The notes beneath the pieces are model-generated. The model was not told where the DNA came from and did not search any database. It saw only the letters and a list, made by a program, of their open reading frames with translations. A stretch of 64,000 nt of DNA from Actinobacteria bacterium IMCC25003 (lineage in GTDB: Bacteria; Actinomycetota; Actinomycetes; Nanopelagicales; Nanopelagicaceae), in assembly GCA_002284855.1 (NCBI GenBank), contig CP015603.1:496001-560000 (forward strand). Direction: 5' to 3'. Positions 29,025 through 39,039 of this stretch are shown here, in pieces; the first letter of the stretch is position 1; each line of letters begins with the position of its first letter. Made by a program: the position numbers and the translations under genes.

Positions 29025-30739
29025 GCCTCAATAATGTCACAGAGAACTGTTCCGCTGGCTACTGTCTCACCGATTACAGCTTTTAGGTTCTTAATCACAC
29101 CTGACTTATGGGCGTTGAGAGGTTGCTCCATCTTCATCGCTTCGAGAACGATGACGAGATCTCCGGCTTCAACGCTCTGTCCTTCTTCGACTGCAATCTT
29201 TACGACAGTTCCTTGCATAGGGCTGGCGAGGCCAGTTCCTGATGATCCGCCACCGGATGATTGCTTTGCGCGATGGCGCTTCACAACTGGTTCTGGTGCA
29301 TGTACCAGGATTTCAAAGCGCTTTCCATTGACTTCAGCGACGAGCTTTTCTGCAGCAACGCGAGTCTGAATTTCAGCAGCGCTTGATTCAAAGGCAGGGA
29401 TATCGTTCTTAAATTCATTTTCAATATAGCTTGTATAGACCTTGAAGACTTCTGTATATGAAGGATCTTCGAGGATTGCACGGTGGAATGGAAGCGCAGT
29501 AGCAAGGCCACCTACTTCGAATTCAGCAAGTGCGCGACGTGCGCGCTGGATAGCTTCTTTACGAGTAGCACCAGTAACGATCAGCTTCGCAAGAAGTGAA
29601 TCGAAGTTACCGCCGATGACATCGCCATTATGGAAACCGGCATCGACGCGGACGCCAGGACCTGTTGGAATATTCCACGCTGTGATGCGTCCTGGTGCAG
29701 GTAAGAATGAACGGCCGGGGTCTTCACCGTTAATGCGGAATTCAATGGAGTGTCCGCGCACAACAGGATCATCGAAGCCGAGGCTTTCACCCATTGCGAT
29801 ACGGAATTGTTCGCGCACAAGATCGATTCCAGTTACTTCTTCAGAGACTGGGTGTTCCACCTGTAGACGAGTATTTACTTCAAGGAAAGAGATTGTTCCG
29901 TCGAGACCGACGAGGAATTCACATGTGCCGGCGCCAACGTATCCGGCTTCCTTCATGATTGCCTTACTTGAGCGGTAGAGCTCTTCATTCTGGGCATCAG
30001 TAAGAAATGGTGCAGGCGCTTCTTCTACAAGTTTCTGGTGGCGGCGCTGCAATGAACAATCGCGCGTTGAAACGACGACTGCATGGCCGTGCTTATCGAC
30101 CAATACCTGTGTCTCTACGTGGCGCGGCTTATCGAGATAGCGCTCGACAAAACATTCACCGCGACCGAAACCTGCGATTGCTTCACGGACTGCTGATGCA
30201 TAAAGCTCGGGAATTTCTTCCATGGTGCGTGCCACTTTAAGTCCACGACCTCCGCCACCGAAGGCAGCTTTAATCGCAACCGGAAGACCATGTTCCTTCG
30301 CAAAGGCGAGAACTTCTTCATGTCCCGTTACTGGATCTTTTGTACCTGCAACAAGGGGCGCACCTGCCGCGGATGCGATGCGGCGCGCTGAAACTTTATC
30401 TCCTAGTGCGCTGATGGCAGCTGGTGGGGGACCAATCCAGATTAAACCGGCGTCGACAACAGCTTGCGCGAAGTCAGCATTCTCTGAGAGAAATCCATAA
30501 CCTGGGTGAACAGCATCAGCGCCGGCTTCTTTTGCAAGGGCGATGATCTTTGGAATATTGAGATAGGTATCTTTGGCGACAGTTCCGTTGAGTGAGTATG
30601 CAAAATCTGCACTCTTTGCGTGAAGTGCATCGCGATCTTCTTCAGAGTACATCGCCACTGATTCGAGGCCATGATCCTTACATGCGCGGATGACGCGAAG
30701 AGCAATCTCTCCTCGGTTTGCAATCAGAACGCGCTTCAT
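29021..30739 (-). CDS. acyl-CoA carboxylase alpha subunit (biotin carboxylase plus BCCP)
   Basis: 572 aa from the ATG that begins [20 protein letters not shown]; a longer in-frame version would start inside maf. The start has GGAGAT upstream and overlaps the maf TGA (ATGA). Order: biotin carboxylase (ATP-grasp, [24 protein letters not shown]) to about residue 450, linker, then a biotin carrier domain with the biotinylated Lys536 in EAMKMEQ. It carboxylates acetyl-CoA and/or propionyl-CoA with the beta and epsilon subunits encoded upstream. BirA, needed for biotinylation, is encoded divergently. Confidence 0.95.
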   Translation of the reverse strand: MKRVLIANRGEIALRVIRACKDHGLESVAMYSEEDRDALHAKSADFAYSLNGTVAKDTYLNIPKIIALAKEAGADAVHPGYGFLSENADFAQAVVDAGLIWIGPPPAAISALGDKVSARRIASAAGAPLVAGTKDPVTGHEEVLAFAKEHGLPVAIKAAFGGGGRGLKVARTMEEIPELYASAVREAIAGFGRGECFVERYLDKPRHVETQVLVDKHGHAVVVSTRDCSLQRRHQKLVEEAPAPFLTDAQNEELYRSSKAIMKEAGYVGAGTCEFLVGLDGTISFLEVNTRLQVEHPVSEEVTGIDLVREQFRIAMGESLGFDDPVVRGHSIEFRINGEDPGRSFLPAPGRITAWNIPTGPGVRVDAGFHNGDVIGGNFDSLLAKLIVTGATRKEAIQRARRALAEFEVGGLATALPFHRAILEDPSYTEVFKVYTSYIENEFKNDIPAFESSAAEIQTRVAAEKLVAEVNGKRFEILVHAPEPVVKRHRAKQSSGGGSSGTGLASPMQGTVVKIAVEEGQSVEAGDLVIVLEAMKMEQPLNAHKSGVIKNLKAVIGETVASGTVLCDIIEA

Positions 30740-31338
30740 GACATCTCCTTCACCTGTGGCCAAGAATAACCAAGTTGCTTCATCGCGTTACGAAGAAATG
30801 GCATCGAAATACCCACAACATTGGTGTAATCGCCCTCGATAACGGGGATGAATGGACTTCCGAAGCCATCGAGAGTGAATCCACCCGCTACATGCAGAGG
30901 CTCTTCAGACGCTACGTAATCAGCAATCTCTTCATCTGTCATATCTGTAAAGGTAACTTTTGTAGTAACGCGATCTGCGATTTCGATTCCGCGTTCAGTG
31001 TCGATGATGCAATGGCCAGTATGAAGAAGACCTGTACGACCACTAATCTTTTTAGCGCGTTCGATTGCAACATCCGGAGTACCTGGCTTGCCGAATGAGA
31101 TACCATCGACATCAAAGGTGGAATCGCATCCGATAATGATTGCTGGGTAATCAATCATTTCGCGCACGGTATGGGCCTTTGAAATTGCTAAAGCAATCAC
31201 CATATCTTCAGGGCTCATCGCGTTGAAGAAATCTGTCTCTTCATCAACGTTACTCACAATAATTGTTGGCTTCAGGCCAGCATCGGTAAGCAAGCGTCGG
31301 CGAGATGCAGATTGTGAAGCAAGAACGATACGTGGCAT
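30736..31338 (-). CDS. maf: Maf-like nucleotide pyrophosphatase
   Basis: 200 aa. The family opening [12 protein letters not shown] (6-17) and the acidic EET motif (VDEETD, 32-37) are present. Maf proteins hydrolyse dTTP/UTP or modified NTPs. It lies between the carboxylase epsilon and alpha genes, an order I recall from other actinobacteria. Adjacent ATG/stop junctions on both sides indicate one transcript. Confidence 0.9.
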   Translation of the reverse strand: MPRIVLASQSASRRRLLTDAGLKPTIIVSNVDEETDFFNAMSPEDMVIALAISKAHTVREMIDYPAIIIGCDSTFDVDGISFGKPGTPDVAIERAKKISGRTGLLHTGHCIIDTERGIEIADRVTTKVTFTDMTDEEIADYVASEEPLHVAGGFTLDGFGSPFIPVIEGDYTNVVGISMPFLRNAMKQLGYSWPQVKEMS

Positions 31339-31521
31339 TTAGCGGTGCTTTCTTGCGCCGAATGTCATTTGATGGGGCAACGGTTGGCGCAATTGAGGAA
31401 GAGCGAAGACGCTGCGCTTAATGACCGGCTTGATATCGACAGCTTTATGGTTTGCCAGAACTGCTTGGAGCGCAAGGAGTTCTTCAGGCGTTGGATGGCC
31501 TGCAGCGACAGTGAACTTCAT
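31339..31521 (-). CDS. accE: acyl-CoA carboxylase epsilon subunit
   Basis: 60 aa. GHPTPEELLALQAVL (8-22) is the conserved core of the actinobacterial epsilon subunit, which bridges alpha and beta and raises activity. It starts 2 nt after the beta gene stop and ends directly before maf. The C-terminus is basic and probably disordered. Confidence 0.85.
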   Translation of the reverse strand: MKFTVAAGHPTPEELLALQAVLANHKAVDIKPVIKRSVFALPQLRQPLPHQMTFGARKHR

Positions 31522-31523
31522 CG

Positions 31524-33095
31524 TTATAGCGGAATATTTCCGTGCTTACGAGCAGGCAAGGTATCGCGCTTAGTCTTTAAGGTGCGGAATGCCTTTGTGA
31601 TGTACTGGCGTGAATCTTCAGGTTCAATCACGCTATCGATAGTTCCGCGCTCAGCGGCTAGGTATGGATTGGAGAACTTCTCGGTGTACTCAGTGATGAG
31701 TTCGGCGCGCTTCGCATCTTGATCTTTAGCTTCAGCGAGATCTTTACGATAGAGAATATTGACCGCGCCTTGCGCGCCCATCACTGCAATTTCAGCGCTA
31801 GGCCATGCGAAGTTAATATCGCTACCGAGGTACTTAGAGCCCATCACGATAAATGCTCCGCCATAAGCCTTGCGAGTAATAAGGGTTACGAGCGGAACTG
31901 ATGCTTCAGCATATGCGTAGAGCAACTTTGCACCGCGACGAATGATTCCGTTCCATTCTTGTTCTGTTCCGGGCATAAATCCAGGTACATCTACGAGCGT
32001 GAGGATTGGAATATTAAATGCATCGCAGAAACGCAAGAAGCGCGCTGCTTTTTCAGATGAGTTGATATCAAGAGTTCCAGCTAATTGTGATGGCTGGTTT
32101 GCAATGATTCCGACTGACTGACCTTCGATGCGCGCAAAACCCACAACGATATTAGGTGCGTAGAGCGCGTGAACTTCAAGGAATTCGCCTTCATCAACAA
32201 GTGCCTGAATCAAGTTCTTCATATCGTAAGGCTGGTTAGGGCTATCTGGAATCAAAGTGTTGAGCGAAGTATCGGATGCGCTCTTATCGAGAGTTTCAGT
32301 GGGAGGAAGAACAGGTGATCCATCCATATTGTTGGAAGGAAGGTATGAGAGCAGTGCCTTTACATAATCGATGGCATCGGCTTCAGAATCGGCCATGTAG
32401 TGCGCATTTCCAGATTTGGTGTTGTGCGTAAATGCACCGCCGAGCTCTTCCATGCCAACATCTTCACCAGTGACTGTCTTGATGACATCAGGACCGGTGA
32501 TAAACATATTTGAGGTCTCTTTCACCATGACGGTGAAGTCGGTAAGAGCTGGTGAGTATGCAGATCCACCCGCGCAAGGTCCGAGGATCAATGAGATTTG
32601 AGGAATGACACCTGAAGAACGGGTATTGAGGCGGAAGATACGGCCATAACCATTGAGCGAAGCCACACCTTCTTGAATGCGCGCTCCACCTGAGTCGTTG
32701 ATTCCGATAAGAGGAATTCCAGACTTCAGAGCAAACTCTGCAATCTTTACAATCTTTTCAGCATGTACTTCGCCGAGTGAACCACCAAAGACGGTGAAGT
32801 CCTGTGAGTAAAGCGCGATTGGTCGGCCATCTACTGTCGCAGTGCCAATAATTACTCCGTCACCATAAGGGCGGTTCTTCTCCATACCGAAGTTCTGTGC
32901 ACGGTGGCGAGCAAACTCATCAAGCTCCGTAAATGAATCTGGATCCACGAGCATCTCAATACGTTCGCGAGCGGTGCCCTTACCCTTGGCATGCTGCTTT
33001 TCTTCGGCGCGTGCAGAACCAGCGTGGACAGCTTCATCAATTCTTTCGCGGAGGTCTTCGATTTTTCCCGCGGTAGTGTGCAGATCTGGGCTCAT
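31524..33095 (-). CDS. pccB: acyl-CoA carboxylase beta subunit (carboxyltransferase)
   Basis: 523 aa, PccB/AccD5 type. N- and C-terminal crotonase-like halves are seen, with oxyanion-hole glycines in [13 protein letters not shown] (~160) and in [11 protein letters not shown] (~405). It transfers CO2 from carboxybiotin to acetyl- or propionyl-CoA. ATG 33095 is preferred to 33101 because a TACCTT hexamer stands 6 nt upstream. Heads the carboxylase-maf-PNP operon and is divergent from birA with only 18 bp between start codons. Confidence 0.94.
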   Translation of the reverse strand: MSPDLHTTAGKIEDLRERIDEAVHAGSARAEEKQHAKGKGTARERIEMLVDPDSFTELDEFARHRAQNFGMEKNRPYGDGVIIGTATVDGRPIALYSQDFTVFGGSLGEVHAEKIVKIAEFALKSGIPLIGINDSGGARIQEGVASLNGYGRIFRLNTRSSGVIPQISLILGPCAGGSAYSPALTDFTVMVKETSNMFITGPDVIKTVTGEDVGMEELGGAFTHNTKSGNAHYMADSEADAIDYVKALLSYLPSNNMDGSPVLPPTETLDKSASDTSLNTLIPDSPNQPYDMKNLIQALVDEGEFLEVHALYAPNIVVGFARIEGQSVGIIANQPSQLAGTLDINSSEKAARFLRFCDAFNIPILTLVDVPGFMPGTEQEWNGIIRRGAKLLYAYAEASVPLVTLITRKAYGGAFIVMGSKYLGSDINFAWPSAEIAVMGAQGAVNILYRKDLAEAKDQDAKRAELITEYTEKFSNPYLAAERGTIDSVIEPEDSRQYITKAFRTLKTKRDTLPARKHGNIPL

Positions 33096-33100
33096 GAACA

Positions 33101-33107
33101 TAAGGTA
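33101..33107. promoter_or_regulatory. overlapping divergent -10 hexamers for pccB and birA
   Basis: The 7-bp TAAGGTA is TAAGGT (33101-33106) on the plus strand, 7 nt from the birA GTG, and TACCTT (33102-33107) on the minus strand, 6 nt from the pccB ATG. Both predicted mRNAs are leaderless and the two -10 boxes share five base pairs. Confidence 0.5.
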
Positions 33108-33113
33108 CTAGTC

Positions 33114-33881
33114 GTGAGCACTGTTGCGCCAAGACCACCGCTAGATAGTTCGGTGATCTCAGAAAAAATCTCGCGGTACTGGCGAGTAAGCGTGGTTGAA
33201 GTCACGGGGTCGACTCAAGATGACTTAACTCAATTAGTTGCAGATAAGAAAGCTAAAAGTGGCGATGTCATTGCTACTGAATATCAAAGTGCTGGCCGTG
33301 GTCGCCTCGATAGAAAATTCGATGCACCTGCATCATCTGCTCTCATGTTTTCGCTTTATATCGAACCAACTCGCGAAAAATCTGATTGGTCTTTCTTGCC
33401 CCTTCTCACTGGACTGAGTGCAATCTTTGCTCTCACCACATTCGGTCCTGAATCTTCACCAGCTCTTAAATGGCCAAATGACATTCTCTTAGGAGTTGGC
33501 AAGGTCGGAGGAATAATTGCCCAAGCCAGCGGTGACGGAGTTGTAATCGGAGTTGGTATCAACGTTGGAATGACTCACGAAGAACTTCCTGTTGCAACCG
33601 CTACATCACTGGCCTTACATAGCTTTCCGGTACTGGATCGCAATCTCCTTCTCGCTGCATTCCTGACAACTTTTGAAGAGCTCTTCGAACGATGGCAGAA
33701 CGGTGAAGATCTTCGCCATCTCTATAACGAGCGCTCTGCGACAATAGGCCGCGAAATTCGCATTGAACATCCTGATGGCAGCTATAAGAACGGGAAAGCA
33801 GTTGATGTCACGCCTGCGGGCGAACTTCTTCTCGATGATGGTTCACGAGTAACAGTCGGTGACATCGTTCATCTACGATAG
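33114..33881 (+). CDS. birA: biotin--[acetyl-CoA-carboxylase] ligase
   Basis: Activates biotin as biotinyl-AMP and attaches it to the carrier lysine of the carboxylase. 255 aa from GTG 33114; the open frame extends upstream but lies antisense to pccB. TGSTQDDL (31-38), the biotinyl-AMP loop GRGRLDRKF (61-69) and LKWPNDILLG (~121) are conserved. There is no N-terminal helix-turn-helix domain, so it is a monofunctional ligase and not a repressor. Shares its promoter zone with pccB, its target complex. Confidence 0.93.
   Translation: MSTVAPRPPLDSSVISEKISRYWRVSVVEVTGSTQDDLTQLVADKKAKSGDVIATEYQSAGRGRLDRKFDAPASSALMFSLYIEPTREKSDWSFLPLLTGLSAIFALTTFGPESSPALKWPNDILLGVGKVGGIIAQASGDGVVIGVGINVGMTHEELPVATATSLALHSFPVLDRNLLLAAFLTTFEELFERWQNGEDLRHLYNERSATIGREIRIEHPDGSYKNGKAVDVTPAGELLLDDGSRVTVGDIVHLR
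33874..33879 (+). promoter_or_regulatory. -10 element of a predicted leaderless purK promoter
   Basis: TACGAT, 6-nt spacer, then GTG at 33886; the hexamer lies in the last codons of birA. Confidence 0.5.
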
Positions 33882-33885
33882 AGCC

Positions 33886-34998
33886 GTGAACGAAAGATTC
33901 CCTCGCGTTGGCGTCATAGGCGCAGGGCAATTAGCGCGCATGATGGTTGCGCCAGCGACAGCGCTCGGAGTAGATCTACTTCTCTTTGCTCAGAGCCCCG
34001 AAGATTCAGGCGCTCAAATAACACATCACGTTGTTGGCGAATACACCGATCTTGAAGCGCTGAAGAAATTCGCTGAAGATTGCGATGTCATCACCTTTGA
34101 ACACGAGTTAGTCCCGCTCTCTGTCATTAAGGGCCTTGAAGCAACTGGCGTCAAGGTTTATCCGCCGTCATCTGCATTTATCTATTCACAAGATAAAGCC
34201 GAGATGCGGAAGAAGCTCAGCGCATTTCCTTCACCAACGTGGAAGATTTCAACTTCGACCGCCGATATCGATCGCTACCCCTTGATTGCGAAGGCAATCT
34301 CTGGTGGTTACGATGGCCGCGGCGTATGGAAGATTAATTCACAGGACGAGCTTGCTGAGGTTTTAAAGACCACTCCGCAACTCTTGATAGAAGAGCTCAT
34401 TTCTTTTGACACAGAAATCGCAGTGATGGTTGCTCGATCTCCACATGGACAAGCAACTTCATGGACACCGACTGAAACAGTTCAGGAAGATGGAATCTGC
34501 ACCCTCACGATTTCCCCGGCACAGAACATTTCTGCTGAACTAGCTGAAAAGGCACAGAAGCTCGCACTTGATATCGCACAAGAAGTTGGTGTTGTCGGAG
34601 TCATGGCTGTAGAAATGTTTGTGAAGGGCGATCATCTCTTTATCAACGAACTCGCAATGCGTCCACATAATTCAGGACATTGGACTATTGATGGCTCTGT
34701 CACAAGTCAGTTTGAACAACACCTTCGTGCAATTCTCGATCTTCCACTTGGCGACCCTTCAATGACCGCCGATATCGCGGTGATGGGAAATATCTTGGGT
34801 GGCGAGAAGACAGATATGTATCGTCCCTACCTCCACCTCATGGCGCGCAATCCTGAGTTGAAGTTCCACCAATATAAGAAGGAAGTACGCGTTGGACGCA
34901 AGATTGGCCATGTCACCGCAGTCGGTTCTGACCTTCTACAATTAACCACTGATGTGCAGCATGCACGTGACTATATGAGCGGAGCAATCGATGAGTGA
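33886..34998 (+). CDS. purK: N5-carboxyaminoimidazole ribonucleotide synthase
   Basis: Converts AIR plus bicarbonate and ATP to N5-CAIR in purine synthesis. 370 aa from GTG 33886, which directly follows birA (4 nt) and lies 6 nt after a -10 hexamer; an in-frame ATG at 33859 lies within birA. ATP-grasp fold: [13 protein letters not shown] near the N-terminus, [13 protein letters not shown] (~137), and [14 protein letters not shown] (~256). The ATG of purE lies 8 nt inside the purK end. Confidence 0.95.
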   Translation: MNERFPRVGVIGAGQLARMMVAPATALGVDLLLFAQSPEDSGAQITHHVVGEYTDLEALKKFAEDCDVITFEHELVPLSVIKGLEATGVKVYPPSSAFIYSQDKAEMRKKLSAFPSPTWKISTSTADIDRYPLIAKAISGGYDGRGVWKINSQDELAEVLKTTPQLLIEELISFDTEIAVMVARSPHGQATSWTPTETVQEDGICTLTISPAQNISAELAEKAQKLALDIAQEVGVVGVMAVEMFVKGDHLFINELAMRPHNSGHWTIDGSVTSQFEQHLRAILDLPLGDPSMTADIAVMGNILGGEKTDMYRPYLHLMARNPELKFHQYKKEVRVGRKIGHVTAVGSDLLQLTTDVQHARDYMSGAIDE

Positions 34999-35506
34999 TC
35001 GTAAAGATGTAGCCATCATCATGGGCTCAGACTCTGATTGGCCAGTCATGGAAGAAGCTGCAAAGGCGCTCGATTCATTCGGAATTTCCTACAGCGCAGA
35101 TGTGGTTTCAGCACACCGCATGCCCGAAGAGATGGTCGATTTCGCAAAGAGTGCAGCATCAAAGGGTTACAAGGTGATCATTGCTGGCGCAGGGGGAGCA
35201 GCGCACCTTCCTGGAATGGTCGCATCCCTTACGACACTTCCTGTTATCGGTGTTCCAGTCTCTTTGAAGAACTTAGATGGAATGGATTCACTCCTCTCCA
35301 TCGTTCAGATGCCAGGTGGAATTCCTGTTGCAACAGTGGGAATTGATAACGCTAAGAATGCAGGAATCCTTGCAGCGCGCATCATCGGTTCAGCAGATGC
35401 AGCAGTTGCTAAGAAGATTGAATCTCAGCTCTCAGAGTTATCAGAGGAAGCAAAAGCAAAGGGCGCCCAATTGAGCGCCCGTCGCAATGCAAAGACTGGT
35501 TTTTAA
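34991..35506 (+). CDS. purE: N5-carboxyaminoimidazole ribonucleotide mutase
   Basis: Rearranges N5-CAIR to CAIR. 171 aa, class I PurE. MGSDSDWP (11-18) binds the substrate phosphate and SAHRMPE contains the conserved His42. Overlaps purK by 8 nt. Ends beside a 15-bp tandem duplication at the junction with the convergent UDP-sugar dehydrogenase gene; its final codons contain a 20-bp near-palindrome. Confidence 0.95.
   Translation: MSDRKDVAIIMGSDSDWPVMEEAAKALDSFGISYSADVVSAHRMPEEMVDFAKSAASKGYKVIIAGAGGAAHLPGMVASLTTLPVIGVPVSLKNLDGMDSLLSIVQMPGGIPVATVGIDNAKNAGILAARIIGSADAAVAKKIESQLSELSEEAKAKGAQLSARRNAKTGF
35461..35480. repeat. 20-bp near-palindrome in the purE 3' coding end
   Basis: GGGCGC-C-CAATTG-A-GCGCCC: perfect outer 6-bp arms and a CAATTG core with one mismatched pair. 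It can form a GC-rich hairpin 24 nt before the stop. No T-run follows directly, so it is not a standard intrinsic terminator. Confidence 0.45.
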
Positions 35507-35532
35507 TCAGTACGACCTTAATCAGTACGACC
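35503..35532. repeat. 15-bp perfect tandem duplication at a convergent gene junction
   Basis: TTAATCAGTACGACC occurs twice head to tail (35503-35517 and 35518-35532). On the minus strand each copy encodes Gly-Arg-Thr-Asp-stop, the C-terminus of the UDP-sugar dehydrogenase; the first TAA used is in the right-hand copy. The left copy also supplies the TAA of purE. Confidence 0.9.
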
Positions 35533-36828
35533 TAGTGCATGCACGCGCCAACCAGCTGCGCGCCACAAGTTACGGTCCAACATATTGCGACCATCAATAA
35601 GGAACTTTGACTTCACAAGCTGACCGATTACTGATGGATCGAGTTCGCGATATTCCTTCCACTCGGTGAGGTGCAAGATTGCATCTGCGCCCTTTACTGC
35701 GTCGACAACTTTCTCTTGGTAATCAAGATTAGGGAAGCGCTTCCGTGCAGGTTCAATACCCTTTGGATCGTGGACAACAACTTGTGCACCAGCTGCCTGA
35801 AGTTGTGCAGCGATATCAAGAGCTGGGGAGTCACGCACATCATCGCTATCAGGCTTAAAGGTTGCACCGAGAACAGCGATTTTATATTGAGTGAGATCTT
35901 CTGAAAGGTCTGCGCGCACTACATCGATAACGCGCTGACGTGCACGAAGGTTGATGGCATCAATCTCGCGAAGGAATTCGAGCGCTTGATCTGCACCAAG
36001 TTCTTGTGCGCGCGCCATAAATGCACGAATATCTTTCGGAAGGCAGCCTCCACCGAAGCCGATACCAGCCTGCAAGAAGCGATTTCCAATACGTGGGTCG
36101 TAGCCGATTGCCTTGGCAAGGACAGTGACGTCGCCGCCTGCTGCTTCGCAGACTTCAGCCATCGCATTGATAAATGAAATCTTGGTTGCAAGGAATGAGT
36201 TTGCTGCAACTTTCACGAGTTCAGCAGTTGGAAGATCTGCGCGAATCCATGGTGTGCCAAGGTCGATCACTGGCTTATAGACCTCTTTGAGAATCTCTTC
36301 TGCACGATCGTTGGCAACACCTACGACGAGACGGTTGGGTGTCAATGTATCTTCGACGGCAAATCCTTCGCGAAGAAATTCAGGGTTCCAAGCAAGGTCT
36401 GCTTGTGGCGCCGATGTAGCTAGCTGATCGCGCAAGAGCTGTGCAGTTCCGACAGGAACGGTGGACTTTCCAACAACCAGCGCACCTTCTTTAAGGTGTG
36501 GAGCGATTGCCGCGACTGATGACTTCACATAGGTGAGATCTGCAGCAAGTCCATCCTTACTCTGTGGAGTACCGACACAGATGAAGTGAACATCGGCATC
36601 TGCAACTGCTGAGAAGTCAGTTGTGAATGAGAGGCGTCCGGTCTTCATCTCTGCAGCGAGAAGTGTGTCGAGCCCTGGCTCGTAGAAAGGAAGCTCGCCC
36701 TTAGAGAGGAGATCTACCTTGCCCTGATCGGTATCGATACCGATGACTTCAAATCCGAGAGAGGACATACATGCCGCATGGGTTGCACCGAGATAGCCAC
36801 AACCAATTACTGAAAGCTTCAGAGTCAT
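35518..36828 (-). CDS. ugd: UDP-glucose 6-dehydrogenase family protein
   Basis: Oxidises UDP-glucose (or a related NDP-sugar) to the uronic acid for envelope polysaccharide. 436 aa. NAD loop VIGCGYLGATHA (7-18), catalytic Lys206 in AELVKVAANS, and nucleophile Cys262 in GFGGGCLPKD. UDP-glucose is the most likely substrate; GDP-mannose is possible. Opens an envelope gene block with LCP, GT2 and ABC-2 genes. Start ATG lies 7 nt after TAGACT, suggesting a leaderless mRNA. Confidence 0.9.
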   Translation of the reverse strand: MTLKLSVIGCGYLGATHAACMSSLGFEVIGIDTDQGKVDLLSKGELPFYEPGLDTLLAAEMKTGRLSFTTDFSAVADADVHFICVGTPQSKDGLAADLTYVKSSVAAIAPHLKEGALVVGKSTVPVGTAQLLRDQLATSAPQADLAWNPEFLREGFAVEDTLTPNRLVVGVANDRAEEILKEVYKPVIDLGTPWIRADLPTAELVKVAANSFLATKISFINAMAEVCEAAGGDVTVLAKAIGYDPRIGNRFLQAGIGFGGGCLPKDIRAFMARAQELGADQALEFLREIDAINLRARQRVIDVVRADLSEDLTQYKIAVLGATFKPDSDDVRDSPALDIAAQLQAAGAQVVVHDPKGIEPARKRFPNLDYQEKVVDAVKGADAILHLTEWKEYRELDPSVIGQLVKSKFLIDGRNMLDRNLWRAAGWRVHALGRTD

Positions 36829-36835
36829 GCGTGGG

Positions 36836-36841
36836 AGTCTA
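36836..36841 (-). promoter_or_regulatory. -10 element of a predicted leaderless ugd promoter
   Basis: Minus strand TAGACT, 7-nt spacer (CCCACGC), ATG at 36828. No Shine-Dalgarno sequence. Confidence 0.5.
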
Positions 36842-36873
36842 TTGCAGGGTTATTTAAAATTCGAAAATTAAGG

Positions 36874-37974
36874 CTATTTCGAGGTGGCGCAAGGATTTTC
36901 CGCACCTGTTTTAGTCTTAAATTTGTCGACCGTCACAGGTTTTGAAGTTGCTTTAGCCGATGGCTTAATACTCTCAACAAGGGCTTCATCATTACGAATT
37001 CGAGTCCATAAATCAGTCGCCAACACCTGATCCCAGATAACTACGGAACCTACGCCCGGATAGCTTCCATTGGGATCCGAGAGAGGCACAGTAAGAGTAC
37101 GTAGATTGCCGGCAGAGAGATTTCTCATCTGCTTTGCAAGTGTGAGTAGATCACCTTTATTTACAGATGTATCCATCTTTACCGTTGAAATTGTTGCGTT
37201 ATAAAACTTTGTCATCTTGATTGGATTGAGAAGGACGCCGCTACTTGTTGCTTTGCGGAGAACTGCACTCACAAATTGTTGTTGACGTTCCATTCGTCCA
37301 ATATCTCCACGGCCATCGAAGTCACGGGTACGGACATATTTGAGCGCTTCAATTCCATCGAGTAGATGCGAACCAGCGCTCATGACGAGGTGGCTCTTAG
37401 GATCATTGATGGCAACTTTCGAACAGACTTGTATTCCACCCAGGGCATCGACAACACCTGTGAAGCCAGCAAAGCTCACTTCGACATAGTGGTCAATTTT
37501 AAGATTGGTTTTGGCTTCAAGAGTTTGAATCAAAAGTGGAGCACCACCAAATGCAAATGCTGCATTTATTTTTCCGGGACGTTCAGGGATATCACGAGTT
37601 CCATCTTGGCTTCGGTGAGCTGGAATATTTACCAATGTATCGCGGGGAATAGAGACGACGTAGGCTGCATCGCGAGCTTTAGAAATATGTACGAGCAACA
37701 TTGTGTCTGATCGTCCACCGGCGGCAACAGCGGTGCTTCCAACGCGAAGTGCCTTAATTTGTGCCTTGGTCAGACCCTCACGGCTATCTGACCCCACAAC
37801 TAGGTAGTTCAGCGCCTGCGATGTTTTCTCTGGTCGAGACTTCAATGTGCCAAAGACATCTATTCGAGAAATCTGTCCGCTGACTTGACCAAGTCCAAGC
37901 CACGATAACGATGCAATAAGGACCACACCAAGGGAGAGTGATGTAATAATTCGAATTGCACGAGATGAATTCAC
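36874..37974 (-). CDS. LytR-CpsA-Psr (LCP) family cell-wall glycopolymer ligase
   Basis: 366 aa with one N-terminal membrane anchor (about 8-30) and an extracytoplasmic LCP domain. Characteristic blocks are VVGSDSREG (~60), GGRSDTMLLVHI (~87), SIPRDTLVNIP (~108) and YVRTRDFDGRGDIGRMERQQ (~213-232). LCP enzymes attach teichoic-acid or arabinogalactan-type polymers to peptidoglycan from polyprenyl-phosphate donors. Start is GTG, 6 nt after a TACCCT hexamer. Fits the exporter and glycosyltransferase genes beside it. Confidence 0.92.
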   Translation of the reverse strand: MNSSRAIRIITSLSLGVVLIASLSWLGLGQVSGQISRIDVFGTLKSRPEKTSQALNYLVVGSDSREGLTKAQIKALRVGSTAVAAGGRSDTMLLVHISKARDAAYVVSIPRDTLVNIPAHRSQDGTRDIPERPGKINAAFAFGGAPLLIQTLEAKTNLKIDHYVEVSFAGFTGVVDALGGIQVCSKVAINDPKSHLVMSAGSHLLDGIEALKYVRTRDFDGRGDIGRMERQQQFVSAVLRKATSSGVLLNPIKMTKFYNATISTVKMDTSVNKGDLLTLAKQMRNLSAGNLRTLTVPLSDPNGSYPGVGSVVIWDQVLATDLWTRIRNDEALVESIKPSAKATSKPVTVDKFKTKTGAENPCATSK

Positions 37975-37980
37975 ATCCGT

Positions 37981-37986
37981 AGGGTA
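37981..37986 (-). promoter_or_regulatory. -10 element of a predicted leaderless LCP-gene promoter
   Basis: Minus strand TACCCT, 6-nt spacer (ACGGAT), GTG at 37974. Confidence 0.5.
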
Positions 37987-38010
37987 CTTGGACGATAGCG
38001 TGGAGGGGTT

Positions 38011-39009
38011 ATGGCGACACCGACTCCAGAGTTAATTGGCTCACCGCTCCCGGCAATAAGCGTCATTCTTCCTGTTCTCAATGAGGAAGCGCATTTACAG
38101 AGCGCCGTTCACTCAATTCTTTCTCAGGATTATCAAGGTTCCATTGAAGTAATTCTTGCAATTGGACCATCAGAGGATCGCACTCTTGAAATTGCTGAAG
38201 AGATGTCACGTAAGGATTCGCGAGTCGTAATAGTTAACAGTCCAACGGGGCGAACAGCTGCTGGACTCAATCTTGCACTCAACAAATCGCAGAGCCCTGT
38301 GGTTGTTCGCGTGGATGGCCATGCACAGATTCCGCAGGATTATCTTCGGCTTGTCGTTGAAATTCTCAACTCCACAGGTGCAGTCAATGTTGGTGGAGTT
38401 ATGGCAGCTGTCGGAACTACCCCCTTTGAGAAGGCAGTTGCTGGGGCGATGCGAAGTGCGTTAGGAGTCGGTGCATCCCGTTTTCATACCGGAGGTGAAG
38501 CAGGCGCGGTTGATACTGTTTATCTCGGAGCATTTAGACGTGAAGCGCTTCTTGCCATCGGTGGATTCGATGAAAGATTTACACGTGCGCAAGATTGGGA
38601 ACTGAACTTCCGTCTTCGCGAAAAGGGTGGGCTTGTTTATTTTGATCCCCGCTTACATGTGACATATCGACCACGTTCTACTGCGCGCGCACTTGCTAAG
38701 CAGTACTTTGAATACGGACGTTGGCGTCGAGTGGTCTCACGCCGACACAGTGGAACAATTAATTATCGCTACTTAGCTCCACCATTTGCACTTGTAGGGT
38801 TTTCGTTCTCACTCATTGCAGGAATATTTCTACCCATTTTCTTTGCTCCAGCTGCGATTTATCTTCTCTTTGTCGTACTGGCATCAATCAAGATTGCAAC
38901 ATCGATTCGTGAATACCTTCTTCTTTTGGTGGTAATTCCCACCATGCACTTCGCATGGGGAGCGGGATTTATCTCATCGCCAAAGACTCTCGTGCCCGCC
39001 GCTGAATAA
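38011..39009 (+). CDS. family 2 glycosyltransferase with C-terminal membrane segments (ExoA-like)
   Basis: 332 aa. The GT-A fold begins ISVILPVLNEEAHLQSAV (18-35), the nucleotide/metal site is RVDGHAQIPQDY (~101), and GGFDERFTRAQDWELNFRLREKG (shown here as separate blocks GGFDERF and QDWELNFRL, ~190) is the acceptor region. Two or three hydrophobic segments follow from ~250, anchoring it at the inner membrane. GGAGGGG precedes the ATG. Likely adds sugars to a lipid-linked envelope polymer; the sugar is unknown. Confidence 0.87.
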   Translation: MATPTPELIGSPLPAISVILPVLNEEAHLQSAVHSILSQDYQGSIEVILAIGPSEDRTLEIAEEMSRKDSRVVIVNSPTGRTAAGLNLALNKSQSPVVVRVDGHAQIPQDYLRLVVEILNSTGAVNVGGVMAAVGTTPFEKAVAGAMRSALGVGASRFHTGGEAGAVDTVYLGAFRREALLAIGGFDERFTRAQDWELNFRLREKGGLVYFDPRLHVTYRPRSTARALAKQYFEYGRWRRVVSRRHSGTINYRYLAPPFALVGFSFSLIAGIFLPIFFAPAAIYLLFVVLASIKIATSIREYLLLLVVIPTMHFAWGAGFISSPKTLVPAAE

Positions 39010-39026
39010 GAAGCAGGTCGCTGCGG

Positions 39027-39032
39027 TAGCCT
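39027..39032 (+). promoter_or_regulatory. -10 element of a predicted leaderless ABC-2 exporter promoter
   Basis: TAGCCT, 7-nt spacer (TTCGCAC), GTG at 39040. Confidence 0.45.
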
Positions 39033-39039
39033 TTCGCAC

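Noticed and set aside
29442-29978. Open frame of 178 codons on the plus strand
   Set aside because: Antisense to the biotin carboxylase domain; the Ser/Arg/Pro-rich product is typical of a shadow frame.
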